Source of the DNA: Terasakiella pusilla DSM 6293
GTDB taxonomy: Bacteria; Pseudomonadota; Alphaproteobacteria; Rhodospirillales; Terasakiellaceae
Reading direction: 5' to 3'
Length of the DNA: 64,000 nucleotides
NCBI RefSeq assembly: GCF_000688235.1
Contig: NZ_JHYO01000003.1
Coordinates: forward strand, 62,001 to 126,000
The notes under the pieces are model-generated. The model saw only the letters and a program-made list of their open reading frames with translations, did not search any database and was not told the DNA's origin. Both the position numbers and the translations under genes were made by a program. Positions 37,469 through 46,559 of this stretch are shown one piece after another (within the stretch, counting starts at the first letter, position 1; every line of letters begins with the position of its first letter).

Positions 37469-38728
37469 ATGGCACAAACAGAAAATGATGCCTTGGTAAT
37501 GAAAGCTATTCGGGCCGATATCAATGGGCCTGAAAACAAGTTGTTGGAAAACCTGCAATATCTGGAGAAAAACCCGCAAGGCCAATGTGCGGTGCATGTG
37601 CATTTATCCAGATTGCAAAAGGCCAACCGCCGCCCTGATTATATCCGTATCGCAGAACGTGCTTTTGATCCGATCAGCGTTAACCATGGGGCGGAACTGT
37701 TTATTCTGGGTAATTTCGATATCGTTTTGACCTGTCCAAGCACTAAAGTCGGTGAAATTGACAAGGCCTTGGATACGGTGCGCATGTTGTTTAAGGCTGA
37801 TCCCCTCATCGGACAGCGCGATATTGCGGGCGAAGAAATGCTGTCGAGCTGGTTTGATCTGGAAGAAGATTTCAGCTTCTTTAAAGAAGCCGTCGTTACC
37901 GCCGCCCTCAGTGGTATGGCGTTAAAGATGAAAACCGGTACTTCCGTGATGGAAGATGAAAAGCTCACCCCTAAAAATCTCGACCAATTGGCCCGTAGCT
38001 TTAAACAATTGGATGCGCGGCCCTTGATGCGCCATCAGTCTGCGGTGCAGGTTGGAACCAACGGTCAGGGACAATTGCTGTTTCGGGAATATTTTGTCTC
38101 CATCAATGATCTGCGCAAAGCCGTAGCACCGGATATTGATTTGTTGGCGGATCGTTGGTTGTTTCAATATCTCACCATGATTTTGGATCAACGGGTCTTG
38201 TTGATGTTGCGCAGCCAGTCCATGGATGATTTGCCCAAGGTCATTAGCCTGAATTTGAACTTACAAACGATCCACACTAAAGATTTTCAGATGTTTGATC
38301 AGTTTGTCGGCGATCAGGCCCATCGGGTGATCCTTGAATTCCAGCCCCTTGATGTGTTTTCGGATATTTTTGTTTATGAAGAAATCCGCGATCTGTTGCA
38401 TGCGCGGGGGTATCAGGTGCTCATTGATGCCATTCAGCCTTTGGTGCTGGATTATTATGATCCCAGCCGTTTGCAGGCTGACTTTTATAAAATCGCGTGG
38501 GGGGATCGTTTAGGGGCGTCAGCGACACAATCGGGACAAGCTGAAATGCGCGAGCTGATCCAATCTATCGGGTCGCAAAAAATCATTATCTCCCACGTAG
38601 ATGGGGAAGAAGCGGTGCGCTTTGGCCTGCAATTGGGCGTCCAGCGTTTCCAAGGGTTCTTTGTGGATAAATTGGTGGAGGCCATGACGCAAAAAGCCGC
38701 TGCCAAAGCAAGACGGGAGGCAAACTGA
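37469..38728 (+). CDS. Degenerate EAL-like protein, copy 1
   Basis: 419 residues. The C-terminal about 230 residues follow the EAL phosphodiesterase fold but without its catalytic signature: PKVISLNLNLQTIHTKDF stands for SVNLSA.L, VILEFQPLDVF for LELTE, YQVLIDAI for ALDDFG, and IISHVDGEEAVRFGLQLGVQRFQGFF for the EGVET..Q....G....QGY block (parts: ISHVDGEEAV, LGVQRFQGFF). No EAL/EVL tripeptide precedes SLNL. The first about 170 residues are helical without a known domain. It should not hydrolyse c-di-GMP; binding or scaffolding is possible. It overlaps the next gene by one base. Confidence 0.7.
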   Translation: MAQTENDALVMKAIRADINGPENKLLENLQYLEKNPQGQCAVHVHLSRLQKANRRPDYIRIAERAFDPISVNHGAELFILGNFDIVLTCPSTKVGEIDKALDTVRMLFKADPLIGQRDIAGEEMLSSWFDLEEDFSFFKEAVVTAALSGMALKMKTGTSVMEDEKLTPKNLDQLARSFKQLDARPLMRHQSAVQVGTNGQGQLLFREYFVSINDLRKAVAPDIDLLADRWLFQYLTMILDQRVLLMLRSQSMDDLPKVISLNLNLQTIHTKDFQMFDQFVGDQAHRVILEFQPLDVFSDIFVYEEIRDLLHARGYQVLIDAIQPLVLDYYDPSRLQADFYKIAWGDRLGASATQSGQAEMRELIQSIGSQKIIISHVDGEEAVRFGLQLGVQRFQGFFVDKLVEAMTQKAAAKARREAN

Positions 38729-40023
38729 TGGGGACGCAAAATCAGGAAAGCCTGTTTTACGATTATGTCCGTCGTTTGGAACATCACCGACAGGGCCGCG
38801 AAATGATGCATCTGCATCTGTCCAAACTGCGCCCGTTTAACCGTCGTGAACATCATATCCGTGTCGCGGCGGACGCGTTTGAAGGCTTGGTCAAAGAACT
38901 GTTCGGCCAACTGTTTGTCCTGCATAATTCAGATATCGTCTTTATTTTTAAGATGGAAGCCATGGGGCAGGTGGAACAGGCGCTGGAGAAAGTGAAATTT
39001 CTGTTTGGCGATGACCCGCTTTTGTCGGAAGAAGAAGTGGACGGGCACGGCTTTACCAGTTGGTTTGATGTGGAAACGGAATATGACCAGATCGTCGCCA
39101 TGGCCCGTGATTTAGTGGATGCCCAAAACAAGGCAGGTAGCTTGACAGGTCCATCCCATGACGTGAAAGCCAATTTGTTGGCGAAGCAGGAAGAAGGCGA
39201 AAAACTGACGCCGCGCACGCTGGACCGTTTGGTGGAAGCCCTAAAAGCCGCCGATTTGACCAATATGGTGCGTCGTCAATATGTCTGTAAGGTGGAAGGC
39301 GCGCAAAATGTGCCAAACCCTTATTTCAGCGAGTTGTTTATTTCTATTTCGGATCTGCGTGATACGTTGCTGCCGGGTTCCAACCTGACGTCCTCGCCGT
39401 GGCTGTTCCAGCATTTGACGGAAACGCTGGATCGTCGTGTGCTGTCTTTGCTTAGCAAGACGGAAGACCGCGATATTACCGGTGATATCAGCATCAATTT
39501 GAATGTGGCGACCTTGCTGTCCCCAGAGTTTCTGAAGTTTGACGAAAATGTGATTGCGGCCATGCGGGGCAATATCGTTTTGGAACTGCAACAGCTGGAT
39601 GTCTTTAGTGACCTCAACGCCTATCTATTTGCCCGTGAGTTTGTAAAACAGCGTGGCTATCGCATCTGTATTGACGGGGTGAATTATAAGACTTTACCCT
39701 TTATTGATCGGGAACGTCTGGAAGCCGATTTGATCAAATTGATCTGGCACCCTGATATCTTATTGGGTGGCCATGACCTGACGGATCGGGTCAAACGCCA
39801 TATTATGCTAACGGGGCCTGCCCGTGTGATCCTGAGCCGGTGTGATACGGAAGAGTCGGTGGAGTTTGGGCGCGAGATCGGTATTGAGCTTTATCAGGGC
39901 CGCCATGTTGAAGCCTTGATCGCGGAAGAGAATCGCCGTAAAAGCATGCGTGTACTCAAAAAACGCGCGGCAGCCCACGAAAAGCAGAGCGGGCATAAAA
40001 AGTCGCTGTCAAAACGGACTTAA
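38728..40023 (+). CDS. Degenerate EAL-like protein, copy 2
   Basis: 431 residues, a diverged tandem copy of the gene before it (TGATG overlap). Matching blocks: MHLHLSKLRPFNRREHHIRVA with copy 1's VHVHLSRLQKANRRPDYIRIA (N-terminus; parts of each), ISINLNVATLLSPEF, IVLELQQLDVFSDL, YRICIDGV, LSRCDTEESVEFGREIG and LYQGRHVE. It too lacks EAL and DDFG. A basic C-terminal tail of about 30 residues (KSMRVLKKRAAAHEKQ) is unique to this copy. Both copies share transcription and possibly form a heterodimer. Confidence 0.7.
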   Translation: MGTQNQESLFYDYVRRLEHHRQGREMMHLHLSKLRPFNRREHHIRVAADAFEGLVKELFGQLFVLHNSDIVFIFKMEAMGQVEQALEKVKFLFGDDPLLSEEEVDGHGFTSWFDVETEYDQIVAMARDLVDAQNKAGSLTGPSHDVKANLLAKQEEGEKLTPRTLDRLVEALKAADLTNMVRRQYVCKVEGAQNVPNPYFSELFISISDLRDTLLPGSNLTSSPWLFQHLTETLDRRVLSLLSKTEDRDITGDISINLNVATLLSPEFLKFDENVIAAMRGNIVLELQQLDVFSDLNAYLFAREFVKQRGYRICIDGVNYKTLPFIDRERLEADLIKLIWHPDILLGGHDLTDRVKRHIMLTGPARVILSRCDTEESVEFGREIGIELYQGRHVEALIAEENRRKSMRVLKKRAAAHEKQSGHKKSLSKRT

Positions 40024-40026
40024 GTC

Positions 40027-40488
40027 ATGGAAAAAATACTGATTAGCGCCTGCCTCTTTGGGGAAAACGTGCGCTATGACGCGGGGCATTGTTTGATTGA
40101 TGACCCAGACTTTCTCACTTGGCAGGAAGAAGGCCGTCTCATCCCCATCTGTCCGGAAATGGCAGGCGGCTTGCCCGCCCCACGCCCGCCCTGTGAGCGT
40201 GACTTAAAGACCGGAGACATTCTGGATAAAGACGGGCAGGACTTTACCGAGGCGTTTTATAACGGGGCTGATCTTGCGCTGGCCTTGGCCCAAGAACACG
40301 GCATCCGCTATGCGTTGTTGAAAGAACGTAGCCCGTCTTGTGGGGTGAACATCATTTATGACGGAACCTTTACCTCAACTAAAATACCGGGGTCGGGCGT
40401 GACCGCGACCTTGTTGAAAAATAATGGCCTGTCCGTGTTTAGCGAATTTGATCTGGGTGCGTTGAAGTCCGCCTTGAAGGGGGCTTAG
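40027..40488 (+). CDS. DUF523 protein (YbbK-like)
   Basis: 153 residues, recognised as DUF523: ILISACLFGENVRYD (4-18), ICPEMAGGLPAPRPPCE and KERSPSCGVNIIYDGTF (parts) with conserved Cys and Arg in each block. Function is not established. It sits 4 bases after the EAL-like pair and 8 bases before cbiB, so it is probably in the same transcript. Confidence 0.85.
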   Translation: MEKILISACLFGENVRYDAGHCLIDDPDFLTWQEEGRLIPICPEMAGGLPAPRPPCERDLKTGDILDKDGQDFTEAFYNGADLALALAQEHGIRYALLKERSPSCGVNIIYDGTFTSTKIPGSGVTATLLKNNGLSVFSEFDLGALKSALKGA

Positions 40489-40495
40489 GGCAAGT

Positions 40496-41488
40496 ATGGT
40501 CGGGATGGATAGCCTGTTGTTGACGCAAACCTTTGATCCTTTGTGGTTGTTGCTCGCCGCCCTTGCGCTGGATGCGTATGTCGGGGATATGAACCGTCTG
40601 TTTAATGTCATCAAACATCCGGTAGTCTGGATCGGGGAGCTGATTTCCTTTCTGGATAATAAGCTCAATCGGGCAAACCGATCGGAAACCAACCGCGCCA
40701 TTCGCGGCTTTTTGGTCGTGTGTTTTATTGTGTCGGTGTGCTGTGTGATCGGTTTTGCGGTGGCGTGGTTTGGACAACATTATCCGTTCGGCTGGGCGCT
40801 GGAGCTGTTTTTGGTCATTAGCCTGATTGCGCAACGTAGCCTGTTTACCTATGTGCACGCGGTGGGTGTGGCTTTGAAAGAAGACGGCTTGTCCGGTGGA
40901 CGGGTGGCGGTGAGCCATATTGTCGGGCGGGACCCGGACCAGTTGGATGAACATGGGGTGATCCGCGCTGCCATTGAATCGTTGGCGGAGAACTTTGGTG
41001 ATGGGGTGGTTGCGCCGGTCTTTTGGTACGTATTATTCGGCTTCCCTGGCTTGTTGGTTTATAAAGCGGTCAATACCATGGACAGCATGATCGGGCATAA
41101 GTCGGAGAAATATAAGTCCTTTGGTTTTACGGCTGCGCGTCTGGATGACATTTTAAACCTGATCCCCGCGCGTCTTGCCGGGTTCTGGATTTTCTTTGCC
41201 TCCTGTTTTTTGCCGACGACGACGCCATTAAAATCGTTGAAAACCATGTTCCGTGATGCCCGCAAGCATCGGTCCCCCAATGCGGGATGGCCGGAAGGGG
41301 CGATGGCAGGCGCGTTGGATATTTCCCTTGCAGGCCCGCGCAAATACCGTGAAGGCCAGATTAATGATCCGTGGATTGGTGAGGGACGGGCTAAAGTGAC
41401 GCAGAAAGACCTGAAACGAGCTTTACGGGTTTATATTGTGGCTTGTTTGGTCAATGCGGCCTTTGTCGGGTTGGTCGCTTTTATCTGA
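40496..41488 (+). CDS. cbiB: Adenosylcobinamide-phosphate synthase CbiB
   Basis: 330 residues, multi-pass membrane protein (about five helices). LALDAYVGD..... KHPVVWIGELI is the CbiB start, followed by GRDPDQLDEHGVIRAAIESLAENFGDGVVAPVFWY (parts: GRDPDQLDEHGV, ESLAENFGDGVVAPVFW) and KAVNTMDSMIGHKSEKY. It attaches aminopropanol phosphate to adenosylcobyric acid. With cobO and cobQ below it forms a late cobalamin block; no early corrin-ring genes are visible, so the rest may be elsewhere on the chromosome. A second ATG at 40505 is possible. Confidence 0.92.
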   Translation: MVGMDSLLLTQTFDPLWLLLAALALDAYVGDMNRLFNVIKHPVVWIGELISFLDNKLNRANRSETNRAIRGFLVVCFIVSVCCVIGFAVAWFGQHYPFGWALELFLVISLIAQRSLFTYVHAVGVALKEDGLSGGRVAVSHIVGRDPDQLDEHGVIRAAIESLAENFGDGVVAPVFWYVLFGFPGLLVYKAVNTMDSMIGHKSEKYKSFGFTAARLDDILNLIPARLAGFWIFFASCFLPTTTPLKSLKTMFRDARKHRSPNAGWPEGAMAGALDISLAGPRKYREGQINDPWIGEGRAKVTQKDLKRALRVYIVACLVNAAFVGLVAFI

Positions 41489-41586
41489 TCTTGATGAAAG
41501 TTTTATGGCGGGGCTCAGATTTGCCTATGGGCTTTTGAGGTGATCCGCCTATATTGGAACAGGTATAGTTTTAAAAAGGTGAGATC

Positions 41587-42192
41587 ATGTCTGAAGCGGA
41601 TTTGGATAAGCACGCAAGTAAAATGGCTAAAAAGAAAGCCGCCCGTGACAAGATGATGGAAAAAAAGATCGATGAAAAAGGTCTGGTCATCGTCCATACG
41701 GGCAAAGGGAAGGGGAAATCGTCTTCTGCTTTTGGTATGGCGTTGCGCTGCGTCGGACATGGTTTCAAGGTGGGGGTGATCCAGTTTATCAAAGGCGCAT
41801 GGGATACCGCAGAACGCCGTGTGTTTGAAGGCTTCCCCGATCTGGTGACCTTTAAAGCCATGGGCGAAGGCTTTACTTGGGAAACACAGGATAAAGAACG
41901 CGATATTCAAGCCGCCCAAAAAGCATGGGCAGCGGCAAAAGAGATGATCGACAGCGGGGACTACCGCATGGTTATCCTTGATGAGATCAATGTCGCCATG
42001 CGCTACGACTATGTGGACGAGGCCGAGGTGATCGAGACGTTGACCCATCGCCCCGATATGGTCCATGTGGTGTTAACTGGACGCCACGCGTCAGAGACTT
42101 TGCTGGATTGTGCAGATTTGGCAACCGAAATGACTCTTGTCAAACATCCGTTTAGAAGTGGCATTAAAGCCCAGCCGGGTGTGGAATTTTAG
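41587..42192 (+). CDS. cobO: Cob(I)yrinic acid a,c-diamide adenosyltransferase
   Basis: 201 residues of the CobO/BtuR type. P-loop GKGKGKSS at 39-46, then FGMALRCVGHGFKVGVIQFIKGAW (parts) and VILDEINVAMRYDYVD with the Walker B Asp-Glu, and HVVLTGRHAS. It adds the adenosyl group to cobalt in the corrinoid. A good ribosome site AGGTGAG precedes the start. It follows cbiB after 98 bases; no cobalamin riboswitch consensus is seen in that gap. Confidence 0.94.
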   Translation: MSEADLDKHASKMAKKKAARDKMMEKKIDEKGLVIVHTGKGKGKSSSAFGMALRCVGHGFKVGVIQFIKGAWDTAERRVFEGFPDLVTFKAMGEGFTWETQDKERDIQAAQKAWAAAKEMIDSGDYRMVILDEINVAMRYDYVDEAEVIETLTHRPDMVHVVLTGRHASETLLDCADLATEMTLVKHPFRSGIKAQPGVEF

Positions 42193-42254
42193 GGGTTTCT
42201 TTAGAAATTACAGGCATGCTCTGAGGCCGGATCATCAAAAAGGAATAGAGTTTT

Positions 42255-42932
42255 ATGAAACGCTTTCTCGCGCTTTTTCTTTGTGTCTTTACCCTGATGG
42301 GGGCGGGCAAATCCTATGCGGCCTCACAGGATGCGATTCAAATTCTGTTGGAAGCCGAAGCAACAGCCCGTCACGTTTTGGGATCGAAACGGTATAAAGA
42401 ACTGAATGACGCCTTCAATAAAGCGGTGGGCGTTGTGATTGTTCCGCGTCTGTTGAAAGGTGGCTTTATCGTTGGCGGAGAATATGGCAATGCCGTTCTG
42501 TTGTCCAAACGCCCGAACGGGAGCTGGAGCTATCCGGCGTTTTACACGCTGGGGGGCGGCAGTGTCGGTTTTCAAATCGGCTTAAAAGACTCCCAGATGA
42601 TCTATGTGATCCGCACGCAAGCGGGATTGGAAGCCATTTTGGATGACCAGTTTAAAGCGGGTGCGGCCGCTGGCATCGTTGTCGGGTCTTTCGGCGGCAG
42701 TGTCGATGGATCGACAACCACATCCATGGGCGCAGATATCTTGGCCTTTTCGCTGGACCGTGGCCTGTTTGGCGGCGGGGCGGTTGAAGGGGCAGTCTTT
42801 GCCAAACGCGCAGACCTGAACCAAAATTTTTACGCGCAAACCGTTGAGCCACGCCAGATCGTGCTTGAAGGTATGGTGAGCAATCCGGCCGCAGATTCCT
42901 TGCGTGCGACCTTATCTGCTTTGCAAGAGTAA
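42255..42932 (+). CDS. SYLF (YSC84) domain exported protein
   Basis: 225 residues with a signal peptide (1-22, cut after SYA). The SYLF/Ysc84 domain is recognised by AVGVVIVPRLLKGGFIVGGEYGNAVLL, WSYPAFYTLGGGSVGFQIG, and DILAFSLDRGLFGGGAVEGAVF (parts shown). The family binds lipids. It overlaps the cobalamin run (62 bases after cobO, 1 base before cobQ), an odd insertion whose function in the pathway is not evident. Confidence 0.88.
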   Translation: MKRFLALFLCVFTLMGAGKSYAASQDAIQILLEAEATARHVLGSKRYKELNDAFNKAVGVVIVPRLLKGGFIVGGEYGNAVLLSKRPNGSWSYPAFYTLGGGSVGFQIGLKDSQMIYVIRTQAGLEAILDDQFKAGAAAGIVVGSFGGSVDGSTTTSMGADILAFSLDRGLFGGGAVEGAVFAKRADLNQNFYAQTVEPRQIVLEGMVSNPAADSLRATLSALQE

Positions 42933-42933
42933 G

Positions 42934-44403
42934 ATGGCAAAATCGTTTAAATCCTTGATGCTTCAAGGCACAGGTTCCGACGTGGGGAAATCCCTGCTGG
43001 TCGCGGGCCTGTGCCGTGCCTATGTGCGCCGGGGCTTAAAAGTCGCGCCCTTTAAGCCGCAAAACATGTCCAACAATGCCGCCGTCACGATTGAAGGTGG
43101 GGAGATTGGACGCGCCCAAGCTCTGCAAGCGCGCGCGTGTGGTCTGGATTTAACGGTTCATATGAATCCGGTTTTATTAAAGCCTCAGACCGATGTGGGC
43201 GCCCAAGTGGTGGTGCAAGGCGCGGTCATCGGTAATTGTTCCGCACGCGATTACACCAAAATGAAGCCAAGCCTGATGCCCAAGGTTTTGGAAAGTTTCC
43301 ATAAATTAGGGGAAACGGCAGATCTGATTTTGGTGGAAGGTGCAGGCAGCGCGGCGGAAGTGAATTTACGCGCCTCTGACATTGCCAATATGGGCTTTGC
43401 CGAAGCTGCAGATGTACCGGTGATCCTGATCGGTGATATTGATCGTGGCGGGGTGATCGCCTCCCTTGTTGGCACCCACGTGTTGTTGCCGCGCGCTGAG
43501 CAGGATCGATTAAAAGGGTATTTGATCAATAAGTTCCGCGGTGACGTGACGATTTTCGAGCCTGCGCTGGACATTATCCGTGAAAAATGCGGCCTTAAAA
43601 GTTTCGGGGTCGTACCGTTTTTCCATAAAGCCGCCTTATTGCCCGATGAAGATGCCATGAGTTTGGATCAGCGTGGTAAAGATCAGGCCACCGGATCAAT
43701 CAAGATCGTGGTGCCGCGCTTCCCCCGCATTGCCAATTTTGATGATCTTGACCCGTTGCGTGCGGAAGCTGATGTGTTTGTGGATATCGTTGAAGCGGGC
43801 CGCGCCTTGCCGGGGGATGCGGATGTGATTTTGCTGCCCGGTTCCAAAGCGACCTTGTCTGATTTGGCCTTTGTACGTGAACAGGGCTGGGATATCGATA
43901 TACAGGCCCATGTGCGTCGCGGCGGTCATGTGGTGGGCCTGTGTGGGGGCTATCAGATGATGGGCTGCAAGGTCTATGACCCCGATGGGATCGAAGGTCC
44001 GGTCACAGAGATGGACGGGCTGGGGCTTTTGGATATGGAAACGGTTTTAAAGGGGCCGAAGACCTTACGGGCTGCCGAGGGCGTGTCTGTGTTAGACGAT
44101 AGTATCGTTCGTGGCTATGAAATGCATATGGGCGTGTCTGAAGGTCCGGCGCGTCAGTCGCCTCTGTTGACCCTGAACGGGGAAGATGAGGGCGTTTATC
44201 ACGATCATGGGCGCCTGATCGGTAGTTACTTGCATGGCCTGTTTAATGAAGATGCATTTAGAAACGCTTATTTGAGCACTTTACGTGAAGGACGCCAAGC
44301 GGCGCTGTCTTATGAACAGCAGATCGATCAGGTGTTGGATCAGTTGGCTGATCATCTGGAGGAATATTGCGATCTGGATGGCTTGTTAGAATTGGCCTCC
44401 TGA
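42934..44403 (+). CDS. cobQ: Cobyric acid synthase CobQ
   Basis: 489 residues from the ATG at 42934, whose MAKSFKSLMLQGTGSDVGKSLLV begins the N-terminal ATPase domain (GTGSDVGKS P-loop-like); 10 more upstream codons overlap the previous gene without support. The C-terminal type 1 glutamine amidotransferase has VGLCGGYQMMG with the nucleophile Cys and GSYLHGLF with the catalytic His. It amidates four carboxylates of adenosylcobyrinic acid a,c-diamide. The stop overlaps the next acetyltransferase gene by one base. Confidence 0.95.
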   Translation: MAKSFKSLMLQGTGSDVGKSLLVAGLCRAYVRRGLKVAPFKPQNMSNNAAVTIEGGEIGRAQALQARACGLDLTVHMNPVLLKPQTDVGAQVVVQGAVIGNCSARDYTKMKPSLMPKVLESFHKLGETADLILVEGAGSAAEVNLRASDIANMGFAEAADVPVILIGDIDRGGVIASLVGTHVLLPRAEQDRLKGYLINKFRGDVTIFEPALDIIREKCGLKSFGVVPFFHKAALLPDEDAMSLDQRGKDQATGSIKIVVPRFPRIANFDDLDPLRAEADVFVDIVEAGRALPGDADVILLPGSKATLSDLAFVREQGWDIDIQAHVRRGGHVVGLCGGYQMMGCKVYDPDGIEGPVTEMDGLGLLDMETVLKGPKTLRAAEGVSVLDDSIVRGYEMHMGVSEGPARQSPLLTLNGEDEGVYHDHGRLIGSYLHGLFNEDAFRNAYLSTLREGRQAALSYEQQIDQVLDQLADHLEEYCDLDGLLELAS

Positions 44404-44870
44404 TGCAATTTATCTTGCGACTTTTTGAACCGGGCGATGTACCGGCCATGGTTACGTTGTTTTATCGCAGTGTGCATGAAGTCGCTTGTGTCCACTATAC
44501 CCCAGAACAGCTTATGGTCTGGGCACCTGACGGCATGACAGGGCAAGGGTGGGACGTGCATTTCGCCAACCATCCCACGTGGCTGGCCTTTCAAGAGGGG
44601 CAGCTGGCGGGCTTTACCGACCTGGAAGCGGACGGGCATCTGGATATGATGTTTGTCTCCCCCGATTTTCAGGGGCAAGGGGTGGCGAGTTTGCTCTATG
44701 AGGCTGTTGAAAAGCAGGCCTTAGAGCAAAACAACAAGCGCATTTATGTGGAAGCCAGTCTCACCGCCCGTGGCTTTTTTGAGCGAAAAGGTTTTCACGT
44801 TGTAGAAGCGCAAATGGTTGAGCGTAATCAAGTTTCCTTACAAAACTTTCGCATGGAAAAGAGGCTTTAA
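44403..44870 (+). CDS. GNAT-family acetyltransferase (YafP-like)
   Basis: 155 residues from the ATG at 44403, which overlaps the cobQ stop. FYRSVHEVACVHYTPEQLMVWAPD (parts) is typical of the YafP-like subgroup; the acetyl-CoA site is DMMFVSPDFQGQGVASLLYEAVE with QGQGVAS as pyrophosphate loop. The substrate is unknown. Translation is coupled to cobQ. Its stop overlaps the convergent DUF2336 gene by four bases. Confidence 0.85.
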   Translation: MQFILRLFEPGDVPAMVTLFYRSVHEVACVHYTPEQLMVWAPDGMTGQGWDVHFANHPTWLAFQEGQLAGFTDLEADGHLDMMFVSPDFQGQGVASLLYEAVEKQALEQNNKRIYVEASLTARGFFERKGFHVVEAQMVERNQVSLQNFRMEKRL

Positions 44871-45622
44871 ACCGCGCCTGTTTTTGTATCCCACCAGTCA
44901 CTGGGATCATTTGTGGTCTGGTTCGTTTTGACGGTCTTCAGCAAATTGCGTCCTTTCTGGACATCGACCACGGGTTTGGGCAGTTTGAAATAGCGCTCAA
45001 TAAAGCTGCTGACGTGGGTTTCGGTTAGTTCGCACAGTTCATTAATCACATCATCCGGCAGTTCCCCGCGATCAAGGACGGCCTGTTCAATCTGGCCATC
45101 ATCGCCGTAGACACGGATAATGGTCGTCAGGGTATGGTTGGTGATTTGGGCGCTCGGGTTTTCCAAGAGCGTTAAAACCGGACCCTTTTTCCCCATGGCG
45201 ACAATACGGCGACAGAGGTTTTTAGATAGGTTTTGACGGCAGGCAATGGCTTTCATCCGGTCAATGGCCCCGCTGTCGATAATTTCTTCCAGAAAGCGAT
45301 CTTCCAAGGCGGGAGATAGTTTGAGAACCGGAATGGAAACCTCAGCGATGTCTTGCGCGAGTTTTTCTGCCAGTTCAGCAGGCAGGTGGGGAGAATGGGC
45401 CACGGACAGCGCAATGGCGCGTCGGACTTCTTCGATTTCGTCTTCAATCAGCTTGGCGACGATTTGCTGTGCAATTAAACGCTCATTGCTCGACAATCCT
45501 GTTGCATCTAGGGTCGATCCGATTTCAGTAGCGAGTGTAACCCTGTTTTTGATGTTTTTGCGTTCACGTAAGGCGGAGGCGCATTTTGTCAGGGTCTGAA
45601 GGGGGGAAACAGCACGTAACAT
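44867..45622 (-). CDS. DUF2336 helical-repeat protein
   Basis: 251 residues with the features of DUF2336, an alphaproteobacterial family: tandem helical, HEAT-like pairs such as EVRRAIALSVAHSPHLPAELAEKLAQD (parts) followed by a stretch VLKLSPALEDRFLEEIIDSG and LCELTETHVSSFIERYFK. No catalytic site is visible; the family is thought to serve as a scaffold. The only overlap is the four bases shared with the convergent acetyltransferase gene. The 222-base gap upstream is AT-rich without a clear feature. Confidence 0.78.
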   Translation of the reverse strand: MLRAVSPLQTLTKCASALRERKNIKNRVTLATEIGSTLDATGLSSNERLIAQQIVAKLIEDEIEEVRRAIALSVAHSPHLPAELAEKLAQDIAEVSIPVLKLSPALEDRFLEEIIDSGAIDRMKAIACRQNLSKNLCRRIVAMGKKGPVLTLLENPSAQITNHTLTTIIRVYGDDGQIEQAVLDRGELPDDVINELCELTETHVSSFIERYFKLPKPVVDVQKGRNLLKTVKTNQTTNDPSDWWDTKTGAV

Positions 45623-45844
45623 GACAAAGACTATCTCTTAATTCTCCAAACTATGCAAACAGAATAATACAAAAGTAGTAGCGCAGGTGTGACCAATCGC
45701 ACTCATTTGGGGGTTTTATGTGTAGGTTGGTCGTTTTTTTGAGGAACGTTCTCTCATTCAGATGTATGGTGACCTTTATACAACCTGTAAATCCTATGTC
45801 CCTGCTTTTATATGCTATCGGGGCCGTCTTTCGATAAAAGAGCC

Positions 45845-46555
45845 ATGACCATGACAGACTTTGATACCACACAGCATTTTGATGACCAGAAGGCGGAGGC
45901 GTATGATCGCGTTATTCGCCAAGTTGTTCCCGGCTATGAGGTGCTGCATGAGATGATCAAGGTTGTTCTCGATCATTACGTCACAGCAACAGAGGCAAAG
46001 CTGTTGAGTGTCGGGTGTGGTACGGGCGTTGAAATGATGACCTTGGGCGATCATTTTCCGACATGGCATTTAACGGGTGTTGAGCCTGCACCCGCTATGG
46101 CCGCGGTTGCGCAGGCAAACCTTGAGATTAAACAGATGTCTGATCGCGCCCATATTTATCAAGGCTTTGTAGAGGATCTGTCGGCAGAGATGAAGTTTGA
46201 TGCCGCGACTTTGATTTTGGTGATGCACTTTGTACCGGACGATGGCTCAAAAGAAGTGTTGTTACGTTCTATTGCCGAGCGTCTGAACCCCGGTGCACCT
46301 CTTATTTTGGCGGATTTACATGCGGATGTGCAAGGTGCGCGCTTTAAGCGGTTTTTGGATATCTGGCGTGATTGGCAGCTTCACAACGGGATGCCGGAAC
46401 ATATTGTGGATCGCGGCTTTGAACATGTGGTGCGCGATATCCAGTTTGTGAGTGAAGACCGTATTCTTGAGCTGTTGCACAGCGCAGGGTTTAAGACCGT
46501 TGAGCCGTTCTACGGTGCCTTTCTCTTTGGTGGCTGGATCGCGTGGAAAGAGTAG
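45845..46555 (+). CDS. Class I SAM-dependent methyltransferase
   Basis: 236 residues from the ATG at 45845 (or 45851). Motif I is LLSVGCGTGVEMMTLGDHFP, then LTGVEPAPAMAAVAQ and FDAATLILVMHFVPDD, LRSIAERLNPGAPLILADLH as post-motifs. Substrate not known. The product resembles small-molecule or tRNA-uridine-type (CmoA-like) enzymes but lacks the extra residues that define CmoA, so I do not name it. Independent of its neighbours; convergent with a solute-binding protein gene. Confidence 0.85.
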   Translation: MTMTDFDTTQHFDDQKAEAYDRVIRQVVPGYEVLHEMIKVVLDHYVTATEAKLLSVGCGTGVEMMTLGDHFPTWHLTGVEPAPAMAAVAQANLEIKQMSDRAHIYQGFVEDLSAEMKFDAATLILVMHFVPDDGSKEVLLRSIAERLNPGAPLILADLHADVQGARFKRFLDIWRDWQLHNGMPEHIVDRGFEHVVRDIQFVSEDRILELLHSAGFKTVEPFYGAFLFGGWIAWKE

Positions 46556-46559
46556 GCGG

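Noticed and set aside
41489-41586. Cobalamin riboswitch before cobO
   Set aside because: The gap is too short and has no B12-box (GCCACTG-like) sequence.
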